Notes: generated by a model from the letters alone, not told the origin. Positions 1 to 9,496 are shown, counted from the first letter of the stretch. The stretch is DNA of 64,000 nt from Streptomyces sp. SID12488 (GCF_010548275.1 NZ_JAAGLT010000005.1:1-64000); one strand, 5' to 3'. Translations and numbers: made by a program.

Positions 1-190
1 GTTTACTACTTCAAAGGAACCTCAACCCACAGACAAAGCCTGTGAGCCGGGGTATCAACAAACTTGGCGTTGATTTTTGGCACGCTGTTGAGTTCTCAAG
101 GAACGGACGCTTCCTTCGTACTCACCCAAGAAAATCTCTCAGGCTTTCCTTCGGGCGCTTCCCTTCGGTGTTTCAAACTCTATCAGTGAT
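1..190 (-). promoter_or_regulatory. Promoter and 16S leader of an rRNA operon leaving the window to the left
   Basis: Read on the minus strand, this stretch carries the conserved actinobacterial rrn leader. The box GTTCCTTGAGAACTCAACAG lies at 85-104, followed by a segment ending in a GTTGATACCCCGG-type sequence and a hairpin-rich tail towards position 1. In Streptomyces this sequence sits just upstream of the mature 16S rRNA, so the rRNA genes should start left of the window. A -10 like hexamer TAGAGT lies at 177-182 (minus strand) with only a poor -35, as is common for Streptomyces rrn promoters. No protein gene is supported in 1-488. Confidence 0.75.
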
Positions 191-338
191 TCTCCGCCCC
201 CCTGACCACCGTTCCGCAAGCATGCGAAAGGAGACCCCGGGATAGGATCTGACAAGTTGAATGCTGCCAGGCAAGGACGCTTGATCACGTCACTCAGCCC
301 CAGGCAGGAGAACGACTGTACACGGGGCTTCAGAGCGG

Positions 339-355
339 GCGCAAATCGATTGCGC
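339..355. repeat. 17-bp palindrome between the rRNA promoter and crr
   Basis: GCGCAA-ATCGA-TTGCGC is a perfect inverted repeat with 6-bp arms. It lies about 130 bp upstream of crr and about 160 bp behind the rrn -10 element, so it could be an operator for either divergent transcript. Nothing identifies the regulator. It does not match the DasR consensus that is known for PTS genes. Confidence 0.4.
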
Positions 356-488
356 GGTGCTCCAGGGACGCCAACCGGCGTCTCTCGCACGGAACCGGCA
401 CTTCATATGACATACGCTGCTCAACAGTGTGCCGTCCGGGAGCAGGCAGTGACGGCCCGTATGAATCTCCATCCCCGGGAGGCTTCCC

Positions 489-938
489 TTGACCATCGTG
501 ACGTCCCCTCTTGCAGGACGCGCCATCGGACTGGCCGCCGTGCCGGATCCGGTCTTCTCCGGGGCCATGGTCGGCCCCGGCACCGCGATCGACCCCGTGC
601 GTGAGCCCTCCGAGGCCGTCGCCCCCGTAACCGGAGTCATCGTCTCGCTGCACCCGCACGCCTTCGTCGTCGTTGACGACGAAGGTCACGGTGTACTCAC
701 TCACCTCGGTATCGACACCGTGCAGCTCAACGGCGAGGGCTTCGAGCTGCTCGTCAACAAGGGCGACACCGTGACGCGTGGGCAGAGCGTCGTGCGCTGG
801 AACCCGGCCGCCGTGGAAGCCGCCGGCAAGTCCCCGGTGTGCCCGATCGTGGCGCTGGAGGCCACGGCCGATTCCCTCTCCGGTCTCATTGAAGACGGCA
901 CCGTGAAGGCCGGCGACAGCCTCTTCGGGTGGCAGTGA
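489..938 (+). CDS. crr: PTS glucose-type enzyme IIA (Crr)
   Basis: This is the 149-aa soluble EIIA of the phosphoenolpyruvate:sugar phosphotransferase system. It takes phosphate from HPr and passes it to membrane EIIB/C sugar permeases. The phospho-acceptor histidine is His72 in the HLGIDTV motif, and the assisting histidine is His57, with the same 15-residue spacing as the E. coli pair His75/His90. The length matches stand-alone Crr proteins. The start is TTG at 489, chosen for a GGGAGG ribosome site at 477-482. ptsI follows after 81 bp. In Streptomyces the GlcNAc PTS uses this protein, which fits the chitinase gene 57 kb away. Confidence 0.95.
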   Translation: MTIVTSPLAGRAIGLAAVPDPVFSGAMVGPGTAIDPVREPSEAVAPVTGVIVSLHPHAFVVVDDEGHGVLTHLGIDTVQLNGEGFELLVNKGDTVTRGQSVVRWNPAAVEAAGKSPVCPIVALEATADSLSGLIEDGTVKAGDSLFGWQ

Positions 939-1019
939 CGTCAGCGCCGTTCCGCGACCGACGGTAAGCAGAAAACCCACCGCGGCGGCGGGACCCGCCG
1001 CATTAACGGAGACGGTGAG

Positions 1020-2690
1020 ATGGAGACAACACTGCGAGGCGTCGGCGTGAGCCACGGTGTGGCGATCGGCGAAGTTCGGCACATGGGGACGGCGGTACTC
1101 GAACCACCTGCCAAGCAGATCCCGTCGGAGGATGCGGAGCGCGAGCAGGGTCGCGCCCACCAGGCCGTGGACGCTGTGGCGGCGGACCTGAACGCACGCG
1201 GCAACCTGGCGGGCGGCGAGGCCCAGGCAGTGCTCGAAGCTCAGGCCATGATGGCCCAGGACCCCGACCTGATAGCGGACGTGGACCGGCGTATCGCAGT
1301 CGGGAGTACGGCCGAGCGCGCTGTGTACGACGCGTTCGCCGCGTATCGCGCTCTGCTGGCGGGTGCAGGCGAGTACCTCGCTGGTCGCGTGGCCGACCTC
1401 GACGACGTGCGGAATCGTATCGTCGCCCGGCTTCTCGGGGTGCCCATGCCCGGAGTCCCCGACAGCGACGAGCCGTACGTGCTTATTGCCCGGGATCTCG
1501 CTCCCGCCGACACCGCGCTGCTGGACCCGACTCTGGTGCTCGGCTTCGTCACGGAAGAAGGTGGGCCGACGAGTCACAGCGCGATCCTGGCGAGGGCTCT
1601 CGGTGTCCCCGCTGTGGTGGCGTTGCCGGGGGCGGGTGAGCTCGCCGAGGGCACAGTGATCGCGGTGGACGGCAGCACGGGAGAGATCTTCGTCGAACCC
1701 AGTGCGGAGAAGAAGGCGCAGTTGCAGGCAGCAGCTGCCCAGCGCAAGGCGGCGCTGGCCGGCTCGACCGGGCCGGGTGCTACCTCCGACGGTCACAAGG
1801 TGCCGTTGCTGGCGAACATCGGCGGGCCCGCGGACGTACCGGCTGCTGTTGAGGCTGGGGCCGAGGGTGTCGGTCTCTTCCGTACCGAGTTCCTTTTTCT
1901 TGACGACAGTAAGAACGCGCCGACCGAGGCGAAGCAGGTCGAGGCGTACCGGAAGGTTCTCGAGGCCTTTCCCGAGGGGCGTGTCGTCGTTCGGGTGCTC
2001 GACGCGGGCGCGGACAAGCCACTGGACTTCCTGACGCCGGCCGACGAGCCGAACCCGGCTCTCGGTGTGCGCGGACTTCGGAGCCTGCTCGACCACCCCG
2101 ATGTGCTGCGTACACAGCTGACGGCGCTCGCGAAGGCCGTGGAGGGGCTGCCTGTCCACCTTGAGGTCATGGCTCCGATGGTGGCGGACCGTGCCGATGC
2201 CAAGGCGTTCGCGGACGCATGCCGTGCGGCCGGCCTGCGGGCGAAGTTCGGTGCCATGGTGGAGATCCCGTCGGCCGCTCTGCGGGCGCGCTCGATCCTG
2301 CAGGAGGTCGAGTTCCTGTCCTTGGGAACCAACGACCTCGCGCAGTACACCTTCGCCGCCGACCGCCAGGTGGGCGCGGTTTCTCGCCTGCAGGATCCGT
2401 GGCAGCCCGCTCTGCTCGACCTGGTCGCGCTGTCCGCCGAGGCGGCGAAGGCCGAGGGCAAGAGCTGTGGTGTCTGTGGTGAGGCGGCGTCGGACCCGTT
2501 GCTCGCGTGTGTGCTGATCGGTCTGGGCGTCACCTCCCTTTCCATGGGCGCGGCTTCGATTCCTTATGTGCGGGCGTCGCTGGCCAAGTACACGCTGGCG
2601 CAGTGTGAGCGGGCCGCCGAGGCGGCCCGGGCTGTGGACAGCGCCGACGAGGCTCGCGACGCTGCTCAGGCAGTGCTGTCGGGCGAGTAG
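1020..2690 (+). CDS. ptsI: PTS enzyme I, phosphoenolpyruvate-protein phosphotransferase
   Basis: Enzyme I autophosphorylates from phosphoenolpyruvate and feeds HPr, the first step of PTS sugar uptake in the cytoplasm. The 556-aa protein has the full family order: an N-terminal HPr-binding region, the swivelling phosphohistidine domain with His186 in GGPTSHSAILAR, and a C-terminal PEP-binding TIM barrel with GLFRTEFLF and the late GVCGEAASD motif holding the conserved cysteine. ATG at 1020 has GGAGACGGTGAG upstream. It follows crr on the same strand and is closed by a strong hairpin, so crr-ptsI is probably one operon. ptsH is not in the window. Confidence 0.97.
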   Translation: METTLRGVGVSHGVAIGEVRHMGTAVLEPPAKQIPSEDAEREQGRAHQAVDAVAADLNARGNLAGGEAQAVLEAQAMMAQDPDLIADVDRRIAVGSTAERAVYDAFAAYRALLAGAGEYLAGRVADLDDVRNRIVARLLGVPMPGVPDSDEPYVLIARDLAPADTALLDPTLVLGFVTEEGGPTSHSAILARALGVPAVVALPGAGELAEGTVIAVDGSTGEIFVEPSAEKKAQLQAAAAQRKAALAGSTGPGATSDGHKVPLLANIGGPADVPAAVEAGAEGVGLFRTEFLFLDDSKNAPTEAKQVEAYRKVLEAFPEGRVVVRVLDAGADKPLDFLTPADEPNPALGVRGLRSLLDHPDVLRTQLTALAKAVEGLPVHLEVMAPMVADRADAKAFADACRAAGLRAKFGAMVEIPSAALRARSILQEVEFLSLGTNDLAQYTFAADRQVGAVSRLQDPWQPALLDLVALSAEAAKAEGKSCGVCGEAASDPLLACVLIGLGVTSLSMGAASIPYVRASLAKYTLAQCERAAEAARAVDSADEARDAAQAVLSGE

Positions 2691-2714
2691 GCAGCCGGTC
2701 GGTTTCCGTTCGTC

Positions 2715-2755
2715 GGGCGAGGGGCGTTCCACTTCGTGTGGGGCGCCCCTCGCCC
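2715..2755. terminator. Terminator between ptsI and the convergent gene
   Basis: GGGCGAGGGGCG (2715-2726) pairs perfectly with CGCCCCTCGCCC (2744-2755) around a 17-nt loop. It lies 24 bp after the ptsI stop and 6 bp before the end of the oppositely oriented gene. It can act in both directions and, as usual in Streptomyces, has no U-tract. Confidence 0.75.
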
Positions 2756-2761
2756 GCTCGT

Positions 2762-3655
2762 TCAGTGAGCGTGGCCCGTCGTGGGTTCCTCTCCTCCGAG
2801 GTCGGGGGGTGTGCAGTAGTCGACGTCCGGTTCCGGGGAGATGAGGTCGCCCGATTCGGCGTCGGTGCAGTAGGCGTCGAAGACCTCGCCTGCGGTCAGC
2901 GGCTCGACACCGTTGCCGCGCAGGTGCCAGCCGTAGATACGGTCGGTGGTGCCGGGGGCGGTGGTGCGCATGACCAGGCCTCCGGGGCTCTGGGTGGCGA
3001 GGCCGAGAGCCAGGACCGTGGTGAATTCGAGAGCTTCGGCCTCGTCGAGTTCTGTCGCGCCCTCGCTGTCGTCGTCTGCGTGGAGGACGGCGACGAGTGT
3101 TTCGGCTGGTGTTGTGACGCTGCAGACGAGGTGCCTGTTTCCTTGTGGAGCGGTGTCGAGGATGCGGACGAGGAGGTTCGAGGCACGGGCGAAGGCTGCG
3201 CGTCCGATGTCCTCACCGCAGGATGCGCAGGCACCGATTCGGGCCAACAGTGTGGCGGCGTACTCCCAGGTCGCCTGTCGGACGGCCTCGTCGACCAGGT
3301 GTGGAAGCAGTTCGGCCAGGGGTTGGCCGTCGTACGGAACTGTCGGGCCCGTGGTGGCGAGTTCCGCTGTGAAGCGGGTACGGCTGGCCGGGGCGTCCGG
3401 GTCGAGGCCGGTGGAGACGCAGAATTCGGCGTACTCCTCGGGGTCGAAGAGCGCCACGGTGGTGTGGTTGCCCTGGGCGGCGAGGCTCTTCAGGAGAGCT
3501 TCCACCTCTCGGAGGTAGGCCGTGTGGTTTTGGAAGGTGAAGGTGCGGTAGCGCCGCATCGCCCGGAAATCGTGCTCGTCGGTGAGCAGGCCGATGGTGC
3601 CCGCGATTTCACGGCGCAGAACGCGCCGCATGGTCGAGTGGCCGGTGTTTGCCAT
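2762..3655 (-). CDS. Conserved hypothetical cytoplasmic protein
   Basis: A 297-aa soluble protein I cannot assign to a family. It has no signal peptide or membrane segment. It contains a CxxC (GACASCGED) near its middle and an acidic, glycine-rich C-terminus ending GHAH. Codon third positions are strongly G/C, so it is real. The start was set at the ATG at 3655, which has AGGGGGAA five bases upstream; a longer reading from 3688 lacks a comparable site. It is convergent with ptsI and shares its terminator. An adjacent upstream frame (3689-4054) may belong to the same transcript. Confidence 0.8.
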   Translation of the reverse strand: MANTGHSTMRRVLRREIAGTIGLLTDEHDFRAMRRYRTFTFQNHTAYLREVEALLKSLAAQGNHTTVALFDPEEYAEFCVSTGLDPDAPASRTRFTAELATTGPTVPYDGQPLAELLPHLVDEAVRQATWEYAATLLARIGACASCGEDIGRAAFARASNLLVRILDTAPQGNRHLVCSVTTPAETLVAVLHADDDSEGATELDEAEALEFTTVLALGLATQSPGGLVMRTTAPGTTDRIYGWHLRGNGVEPLTAGEVFDAYCTDAESGDLISPEPDVDYCTPPDLGGEEPTTGHAH

Positions 3656-3688
3656 GATTCCCCCTACGTGCAGTCGATCAATGCTCAC

Positions 3689-4054
3689 TCACAGTAACTG
3701 GAGCCACTGACAGTGGCTTTCGGTCAGGTGGTCACGGTCGAGCCGGCACTGGATCATGCAGGTCACAGCGATGCCGGTGCCGAAGCCGATCCGGCCGATC
3801 CAGCCAATGGTGATGGCCGCTGTGACGGTCAGTAGTCCCTTACCGCGCTGGACTGCATGCGCAAGGCCGTGGAGCCCGTGGGACGCGCTCTGGACGGTGT
3901 CGGAAGGGAGGGTGACGGAGAGTTCTCCGGAGACGGTGGCATGGCGCCTCTCGGTCAGAGTGAAGGCGGCGGCCGAGAGGGTGTGGAACAGCGTCGCGGA
4001 GGCAGCCGTACGGGTTGCCGACAGCGCCCTCGTGATGCCGCCCGGGGCGAACAC
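3689..4054 (-). CDS. Possible small membrane-associated hypothetical protein, uncertain
   Basis: A 121-codon frame with a GTG start at 4054. Its third-position G/C bias (about 84 percent by hand count) favours coding on this strand, but is lower than in neighbouring genes. Residues about 70-100 form one possible hydrophobic segment (GLLTVTAAITIGWIGRIGFG). The penultimate codon is TTA, a rare codon read by the bldA tRNA in Streptomyces. The same frame stays open upstream across 4055-4247 without an ATG, GTG or TTG start, so this could be the tail of a decayed or CTG-started gene. No family recognised. Besides this frame, 3656-4247 holds nothing convincing. Confidence 0.35.
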   Translation of the reverse strand: MFAPGGITRALSATRTAASATLFHTLSAAAFTLTERRHATVSGELSVTLPSDTVQSASHGLHGLAHAVQRGKGLLTVTAAITIGWIGRIGFGTGIAVTCMIQCRLDRDHLTESHCQWLQLL

Positions 4055-4247
4055 CGCGGAGAGCGGAAGCAGGAGTGGGCGAGCGGTCTTGATGGTGACG
4101 CCGAAGTGGGCCAGGGGACCTGGAAGTCGGCCACCATCACAGTCGCTGCCGGTGTGGGTGATCCAGCGGGGCAGGCCGACCTTGAAGACCGCGTCGTCGT
4201 GAGTCCGAGGCCACCTTCGGTGGTTGACCGCTGTTCCGGGGCGCCTG

Positions 4248-6224
4248 TCAGGCGCGTTTGCGGGCCAGTTCCTCGTAGAAGTGCAGCAGGTCCAGGTTGT
4301 CGATGGAGCCCGGGTTGACGGCCTTCTCCATTGGGCTGCCCTGGAGGAGGCGTTTCACCGGGACCTCGATGCGTTTGCCGGTGAGGGTGTGCGGAACTCC
4401 GGGGACCTCGATGACCTCGTCGGGCACGTGGCGCGGGGAGAGCTGTTCGCGGATGGTCTGTTTGATGCGGTGCAGGAGGGCCTCGTCGAGAACGGCTCCG
4501 GGTGCGAGGTGGACGAAAAGCGGCATCCAGTAACCGCCGTCGGGTTGTTCGACGCCGATGACGAGGGATTCCTTGATCTCGGGGAGTCGTTCGACGGCTT
4601 CGTAGATGTCGGCCGACCCCATGCGTACGCCCTGGCGGTTGAGCGTGGAGTCGGAGCGGCCGTGGATGATCACGGAGCCGCGCGAGGTGACGGTGATCCA
4701 GTCGCCGTGGCGCCACACTCCGGGATAGGTGTCGAAGTAACTGTCGTGGTACCGGCTGCCGTCGGGGTCGTTCCAGAAGTGGATGGGCATGGACGGCATC
4801 GGGTTGGTGACGACGAGTTCGCCGACCTCGTCCACAAGGGGTGCTCCGCTCGGGTCCCAGGACTGGAGGTCGGTGCCCAGTCCTGGCGCTTGGAGCTCGC
4901 CGATGTGCACCGGGAGGGTCGGTACGGCTCCTGCGAAGCAGGAGCACACGTCCGTTCCGCCGCTGACCGAGGCGATCCACAGGGCGGCCCCGCTCGCCGC
5001 GAATTCGTCGTGCAGCCAGCGGAATCCGTCGGGGGGCAGCGGCGAGCCGGTCGTGGCGACGCACTGCACCTTGGACAGGTCGAAATCCCGGGCCGGGTGC
5101 ACTCCGGCCTTGTGGCAGGCCATGACGTAGGCCGCCGAGGTGCCGAAAAGGGTCGCCCCCGTGCGTTCGGCGATCCGCCACTGGGCACCCGTGTCCGGGT
5201 AGCCGGGGCTGCCGTCGTAGAGGACGATCGTCGTGCCCGTCAGGAGGCCGGAGACGAGGAAGTTCCACATCATCCAGCCGGTCGACGTGTACCAGAAGAA
5301 GCGGTCCTCCGGCCCCAGGTCGCAGTGCAGGCCGAGTTGTTTGAGGTGCTCGACGAGGATGCCGCCCTGGGACTGGACGATCGCCTTGGGGAGGCCGGTC
5401 GTGCCCGAGGAGTAGAGCACCCACAGGGGGTGGTCGAAGGCGACCTGTTCGTAGGCGGGTGTCACATCGGCGGACGTGAGGGCGGACCATTCCAGGGCGC
5501 CCTCGGGGGGCTCGGTGCCCAGCAGTGGGATGTGGACGACCGCGCGCAGGGTGGGCAGTTCGCGGCGGAGTTCGGCGACCGTGTCACGGCGGTCGTGCTC
5601 CTTGCCGCCGTAGCGGTAGCCGTCGACGGTGAACAGCACGACCGGTTCGACCTGCTGGAAGCGGTCGAGGACGCTGCGGGCGCCGAAGTCGGGGGCGCAG
5701 GACGTCCACACGCCGCCCACGGCGGCCGTGGCGAGCAGAGCGACCACAGCTTGCGGAATGTTCGGGAGATAGCCGCTCACGCGGTCTCCCGGGCGCACTC
5801 CGAGCGTACGCAGCTCGGCGGCGAGGGAGCCGACCTGGCGGCGCAGCTCGGACCAGGTCACCGGGCGGGGTTCGTGGGTCTCGTCGACGTGCAGGAGGGC
5901 CGGTTCGTCCGCGCGGGTGTCCGCGGCGCGCAGGGCGTGCTCGGCGTAGTTGAGCTTCGCTCCGGGGAACCACTGCGCGCCGGGCATGGAGCGGTCGCCG
6001 AGTACGCGCTCGTAGGGCGTGGAGAAGCGCACGTCGAACCACTCGGTGAGGGCTTGCCAGAACGTGTCGAGCTGGTCCACGGACCAGCCGTGCAGTGCGG
6101 CGTAACCGCCGTCGGCGGGGGCTCCGTGTTTCTCGGCCGCCCACGCCTGGAACGTGGTGATCCGGGCCCGGGCAATGCGTTCTCGGTCGGGCTGCCAGAG
6201 AGGCGTGGGATTCGGGGTGGACAT
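4248..6224 (-). CDS. acsA: Acetoacetyl-CoA synthetase (acetoacetate-CoA ligase)
   Basis: A 658-aa ANL-superfamily enzyme that activates acetoacetate with ATP and CoA, allowing use of ketone bodies or products of polymer and leucine breakdown. The AMP-binding loop SSGTTGLPK ends at Lys280. The segment GGTDVCSCFAGAVPTLPVH and the late GRSDSTLNRQGVRMGSADIY fit acetoacetyl-CoA synthetases better than acetyl-CoA synthetases, and the length equals the family norm of about 655. The start is ATG 6224 with GGGAG upstream; a longer frame to 6407 would run into the divergent gene and lacks conserved sequence. It diverges from the GH31 gene across about 180 bp. Confidence 0.92.
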   Translation of the reverse strand: MSTPNPTPLWQPDRERIARARITTFQAWAAEKHGAPADGGYAALHGWSVDQLDTFWQALTEWFDVRFSTPYERVLGDRSMPGAQWFPGAKLNYAEHALRAADTRADEPALLHVDETHEPRPVTWSELRRQVGSLAAELRTLGVRPGDRVSGYLPNIPQAVVALLATAAVGGVWTSCAPDFGARSVLDRFQQVEPVVLFTVDGYRYGGKEHDRRDTVAELRRELPTLRAVVHIPLLGTEPPEGALEWSALTSADVTPAYEQVAFDHPLWVLYSSGTTGLPKAIVQSQGGILVEHLKQLGLHCDLGPEDRFFWYTSTGWMMWNFLVSGLLTGTTIVLYDGSPGYPDTGAQWRIAERTGATLFGTSAAYVMACHKAGVHPARDFDLSKVQCVATTGSPLPPDGFRWLHDEFAASGAALWIASVSGGTDVCSCFAGAVPTLPVHIGELQAPGLGTDLQSWDPSGAPLVDEVGELVVTNPMPSMPIHFWNDPDGSRYHDSYFDTYPGVWRHGDWITVTSRGSVIIHGRSDSTLNRQGVRMGSADIYEAVERLPEIKESLVIGVEQPDGGYWMPLFVHLAPGAVLDEALLHRIKQTIREQLSPRHVPDEVIEVPGVPHTLTGKRIEVPVKRLLQGSPMEKAVNPGSIDNLDLLHFYEELARKRA

Positions 6225-6405
6225 GGGGCGGCTCCCGGACGGTGCTCGTGACACGGCTGACACGGACGATGCCATTTGATCGACTCCGGCACCAGGGTGC
6301 GCCGCGCGGGGGTCGTGTCGTGGAGATGAAGATGTGGTCCCTACCAGGGTGAACGGCTGCTGAACTGTGCGCCTGTCGGGTGAAGTCAGTGGCAGGCTGA
6401 GCAGC

Positions 6406-8772
6406 ATGGAAGGTCGTGACCTGGTGCGCTCGGTGAAGGCGGTCGGTTCGGCGGGGGTGGCTCAGGGGTTGCGTACCGTACGGGCCGCCTGGCGCCGGAG
6501 GCGTGCCGACGCCGCCGGGCTGCCGCGGCGGGGTGCCGAGCGCGCGCGGGTGCCCGGGCCCGTGCGGGACGTCGAGCCGGGGCCCGGTGGTGGTGTCGTC
6601 CGGTTCGCGAGGTCCGAGCTGCGGATCCTTGTCGCCGTCAACGGGGCGCTCTTCTGGGGCTGGGACGGGGCCGGTCCCGAGCCGTCGTACGCACTCGCCG
6701 GCCGCTGTCCGGAGCCGGATCCCCGTGCCTCGCTGGAGCCGGACACGGAGGGCGGCTGGCGGGTCGTGGCCGAACGGGTGACGGTCGTGGTCTCGCGGCA
6801 GGGTGCGGTGGAAGTGCTCACCCCCGGCGGGGTGAGCCTGCGACGGGAGCTGCCGCCTCGCTGGTGGGAGCCCGTGGGCGGTGGCACGAGCCGCTGGACG
6901 CAGCGATCAGAGGTGGCCGCGGACGCGCGGTTCTTCGGGCTCGGCGGGCGCGCCTCGGGACCGCGGTTGCGCGATGGAACGTACCGCCTGTGGAACACCG
7001 ATCCCGGTCGCGCCTTCGGTCCCGGCGACGATCCGTCGCCCATCACCATGCCGGTGCAGTTGGTGGTGGCCGACGCGGCGACCCATCTGGTGTTCCAGGA
7101 CACCTCGTGGGACGGCACGGTGACACTGCGGGAGGGTGCGGAGGGCGCGGGTTCGGGGCACGACCGGGCCGGAACGTCCGAGCTGCGGATGGACGGCGGG
7201 CCGCTGCGCTGCTGGATGATGGTGGGCACCCCCGCGCGCGTGCTGCACACCTGGGCCACGCTCACGGGTGCGCCCGCGCTGCCGCCTTCGTGGGCGCTGG
7301 GCCACCACCACGCGCGCGGGGGCCTCGGTGGCGAGCAGGAGGTGCGGCGGATCGTCGCGGGCTACCAGGAGCACGACCTGCCGCTGGACGCGGTCCATCT
7401 CGGCATCGGCCACTTCGACGGGCACCAGGTGTTCACCGTCGACGAGGAACGGTTCCCGAAGCTGCCGGCCCTCGCCGAGGATCTGCGGCGCGACGGCATA
7501 CGTCTGGTGTCGATCGTCGGTCCCGCGGTCAGGGCCGAGCCGGGCGACACCGTGTACGACAACGGGAGCGCCGAGGACGCGTTCGTACGGGATGCTTCGG
7601 GGCAACTCGTACGGGGAGTCGCGTGGCCCGGGGACTCGGTCTTTCCCGACTTCACGCACGCGCGTGTGCGTGCCTGGTGGGGCCGGCTGTACGAGGAGCG
7701 GCTCGGGCAGGGGTTCGCCGGTTTCTGGCACGACATGGACGAGCCCACGTCATTCACCGCTTTCGGGGAGTCGACCCTGCCGCGTTCCGCCCGCCACGGA
7801 CTGGAGGGTCGCGGCGGTGATCATCGCGAGGCGCACAACGTGTACGCCCTGTCCATGGCCCAGGCCGCCTACGAGGGACTGCGTGAACTGGCGCCGGAGG
7901 AGCGGCCTTTCATATTCTCCCGCTCCGGCTGGGCCGGCATGCAGCGCTACGGAGGGGCGTGGTCCGGGGACGTGGCGACAGGCTGGCCGGGGCTGCGGGC
8001 GTCACTGTCGCTGGTCATGGGCCTCGGGCTGTGCGGGGTGCCCTACTCGGGCACTGATGTGGGCGGCTTCGACGGGAGTCCGTCGCCGGAGCTGTACCTG
8101 CGGCGGTTCCAACTGGCTGCCTGTCTGCCGCTGTTCCGCACGCACGCGAGTCCGCGGGCGGGGCGCCGGGAGCCCTGGGAGTTCGGAGCGGACGTCCTGG
8201 CACACGCGCGCGTGGCACTCGTCGAACGTCGGCGCCTGCGGCCGTATTTCGTGACGCTGGCGCATCTGGCGCGCCTCACGGGGGCGCCCTGTGTGCGGCC
8301 GTTGTGGTGGGGGGCGCCCGAGGAGCGCGCTCTGCGTGACTGCGAGGACGCCTTTCTGCTGGGTGACTGTCTTCTGGTGGCGCCGGTGCTCGACCCGGGT
8401 CAGGACCGGCGGGCGGTGCGGCTGCCGCGCGGGCGCTGGTACGACACGGTGACGGAGCAGGCGTACGAGGGGCCCTGTCAGGTGCTGGTCGACGCCCCTT
8501 TGTCGCGGATTCCGGTTCTCGCGCGCGCGGGCGCCGTCGTGCCCGTGCGGGGCGACGACGGCGGCCTGGAGCTGGAGGTGTGGGCACCCGCCCGCGGAGG
8601 TACCGGGGGCGGGCTGGTGGTGCGGGACGCGGGTGACGGGTGGGCGGAGCCGGAGGTCGAGCGTTACGTCACGCGCTGGGAGGGGCGTCGGGTGATCGTC
8701 GAGCGGGAGGGGGAGGACGGCGTGAGCGAGTCGCCCCATCCCGTGCGCGTACGAGGACTCGACGGGCGCTGA
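6406..8772 (+). CDS. Glycoside hydrolase family 31 (alpha-glucosidase/alpha-xylosidase type)
   Basis: A 788-aa cytoplasmic retaining glycosidase. The GH31 nucleophile is Asp443 in FWHDMDEP, and the acid/base is Asp522 in AWSGDVATGWPGL. An N-terminal beta-sandwich (about 60-270) precedes the barrel, and beta domains follow. No signal peptide is visible, so the substrate should be an imported alpha-glucoside or internal glycan. ATG 6406 was preferred; a GTG at 6367 in frame would add 13 residues but has no ribosome site. Exact specificity cannot be read from sequence. It converges on the NUDIX gene with only 6 bp between the stops. Confidence 0.88.
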   Translation: MEGRDLVRSVKAVGSAGVAQGLRTVRAAWRRRRADAAGLPRRGAERARVPGPVRDVEPGPGGGVVRFARSELRILVAVNGALFWGWDGAGPEPSYALAGRCPEPDPRASLEPDTEGGWRVVAERVTVVVSRQGAVEVLTPGGVSLRRELPPRWWEPVGGGTSRWTQRSEVAADARFFGLGGRASGPRLRDGTYRLWNTDPGRAFGPGDDPSPITMPVQLVVADAATHLVFQDTSWDGTVTLREGAEGAGSGHDRAGTSELRMDGGPLRCWMMVGTPARVLHTWATLTGAPALPPSWALGHHHARGGLGGEQEVRRIVAGYQEHDLPLDAVHLGIGHFDGHQVFTVDEERFPKLPALAEDLRRDGIRLVSIVGPAVRAEPGDTVYDNGSAEDAFVRDASGQLVRGVAWPGDSVFPDFTHARVRAWWGRLYEERLGQGFAGFWHDMDEPTSFTAFGESTLPRSARHGLEGRGGDHREAHNVYALSMAQAAYEGLRELAPEERPFIFSRSGWAGMQRYGGAWSGDVATGWPGLRASLSLVMGLGLCGVPYSGTDVGGFDGSPSPELYLRRFQLAACLPLFRTHASPRAGRREPWEFGADVLAHARVALVERRRLRPYFVTLAHLARLTGAPCVRPLWWGAPEERALRDCEDAFLLGDCLLVAPVLDPGQDRRAVRLPRGRWYDTVTEQAYEGPCQVLVDAPLSRIPVLARAGAVVPVRGDDGGLELEVWAPARGGTGGGLVVRDAGDGWAEPEVERYVTRWEGRRVIVEREGEDGVSESPHPVRVRGLDGR

Positions 8773-8778
8773 GCGGGC

Positions 8779-9312
8779 TCAGTATCGGCCCTCGAACCAG
8801 GCGCGTGCGGCCAGCGTGTGCAGCGGGAAGGCGAGCTCCTCAGGCCTGCGCAGGAGGTGCCAGCCGTCGGTCTCGTCCGTGGCCGCGGACTGCGGCAGTT
8901 GGTCGGCGGGGCGTTCGGGCAGGGTTCCGAAGAGCAGCAGGTGCCCGTCGGGCGAGCTCAGGGCGTCGACGAGCCGGACGTCGCGGCTCGCGGCCTCGAT
9001 GCCTGTCTCCTCCCTGAGTTCACGGACAACGGCCTGCCGCCAGTCCTCGCGATGGTCGACGTACCCGCCGGGCAGGGCGGTGCCTCCGCGCGCGGGGGCG
9101 ATGGTTCGGGTGATGACGACCAGGGCGGCGCCCTTGGTGTCGTACACGGGCTGGAGTGCCACTGCGACGGGCAGCGGGTTGCGGTAGGCCACCGTGCCAC
9201 AGGCGGGGCAGGTGCGGGGCCAGCCGGAAACGCCCTCTCCGTAGGGCGCTCCGCAGCTCGAACAGTGGGAGCCGGGCGCGGAGTTGTCGGTTGATAGTTG
9301 TTTTACGGACAC
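8779..9312 (-). CDS. NUDIX hydrolase with N-terminal zinc ribbon
   Basis: A 177-aa hydrolase of nucleoside diphosphate-X compounds. The Nudix box is perfect: Gly83, Glu89 and RELREETGI at 97-105. Cys17/Cys20 and Cys35/Cys38 form a zinc ribbon of the kind seen in NudC-like NADH and ADP-ribose pyrophosphatases, but the protein is shorter than NudC and lacks its N-terminal domain. GTG 9312 is the assumed start, with a weak ribosome site. The substrate is unknown. Confidence 0.85.
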   Translation of the reverse strand: MSVKQLSTDNSAPGSHCSSCGAPYGEGVSGWPRTCPACGTVAYRNPLPVAVALQPVYDTKGAALVVITRTIAPARGGTALPGGYVDHREDWRQAVVRELREETGIEAASRDVRLVDALSSPDGHLLLFGTLPERPADQLPQSAATDETDGWHLLRRPEELAFPLHTLAARAWFEGRY

Positions 9313-9496
9313 GCGGCGGACTGTATCCGATCATGCAGGCGGAGGCCTTCCGGGGGCACCTCGGGGCCACGCCATGCGGCGAGGGCGGCCGGAACCACCC
9401 CCGTGGACTCCGACCGCCCTACCGATACGACGACGCACGCAGGGCGTGTGCGGTTCTGTGCGACGGCTGCCCAATCCGATGGGACCGTGCCACACT

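Noticed and set aside
330..2732. Long open frame antisense to crr-ptsI
   Set aside because: Mirror frame of high-GC coding sequence; Arg/His/Gly-rich composition, no ribosome site, and the plus strand encodes intact PTS proteins.
4224..6251. Open frame antisense to acetoacetyl-CoA synthetase
   Set aside because: Shadow frame; the minus strand carries complete ANL motifs.
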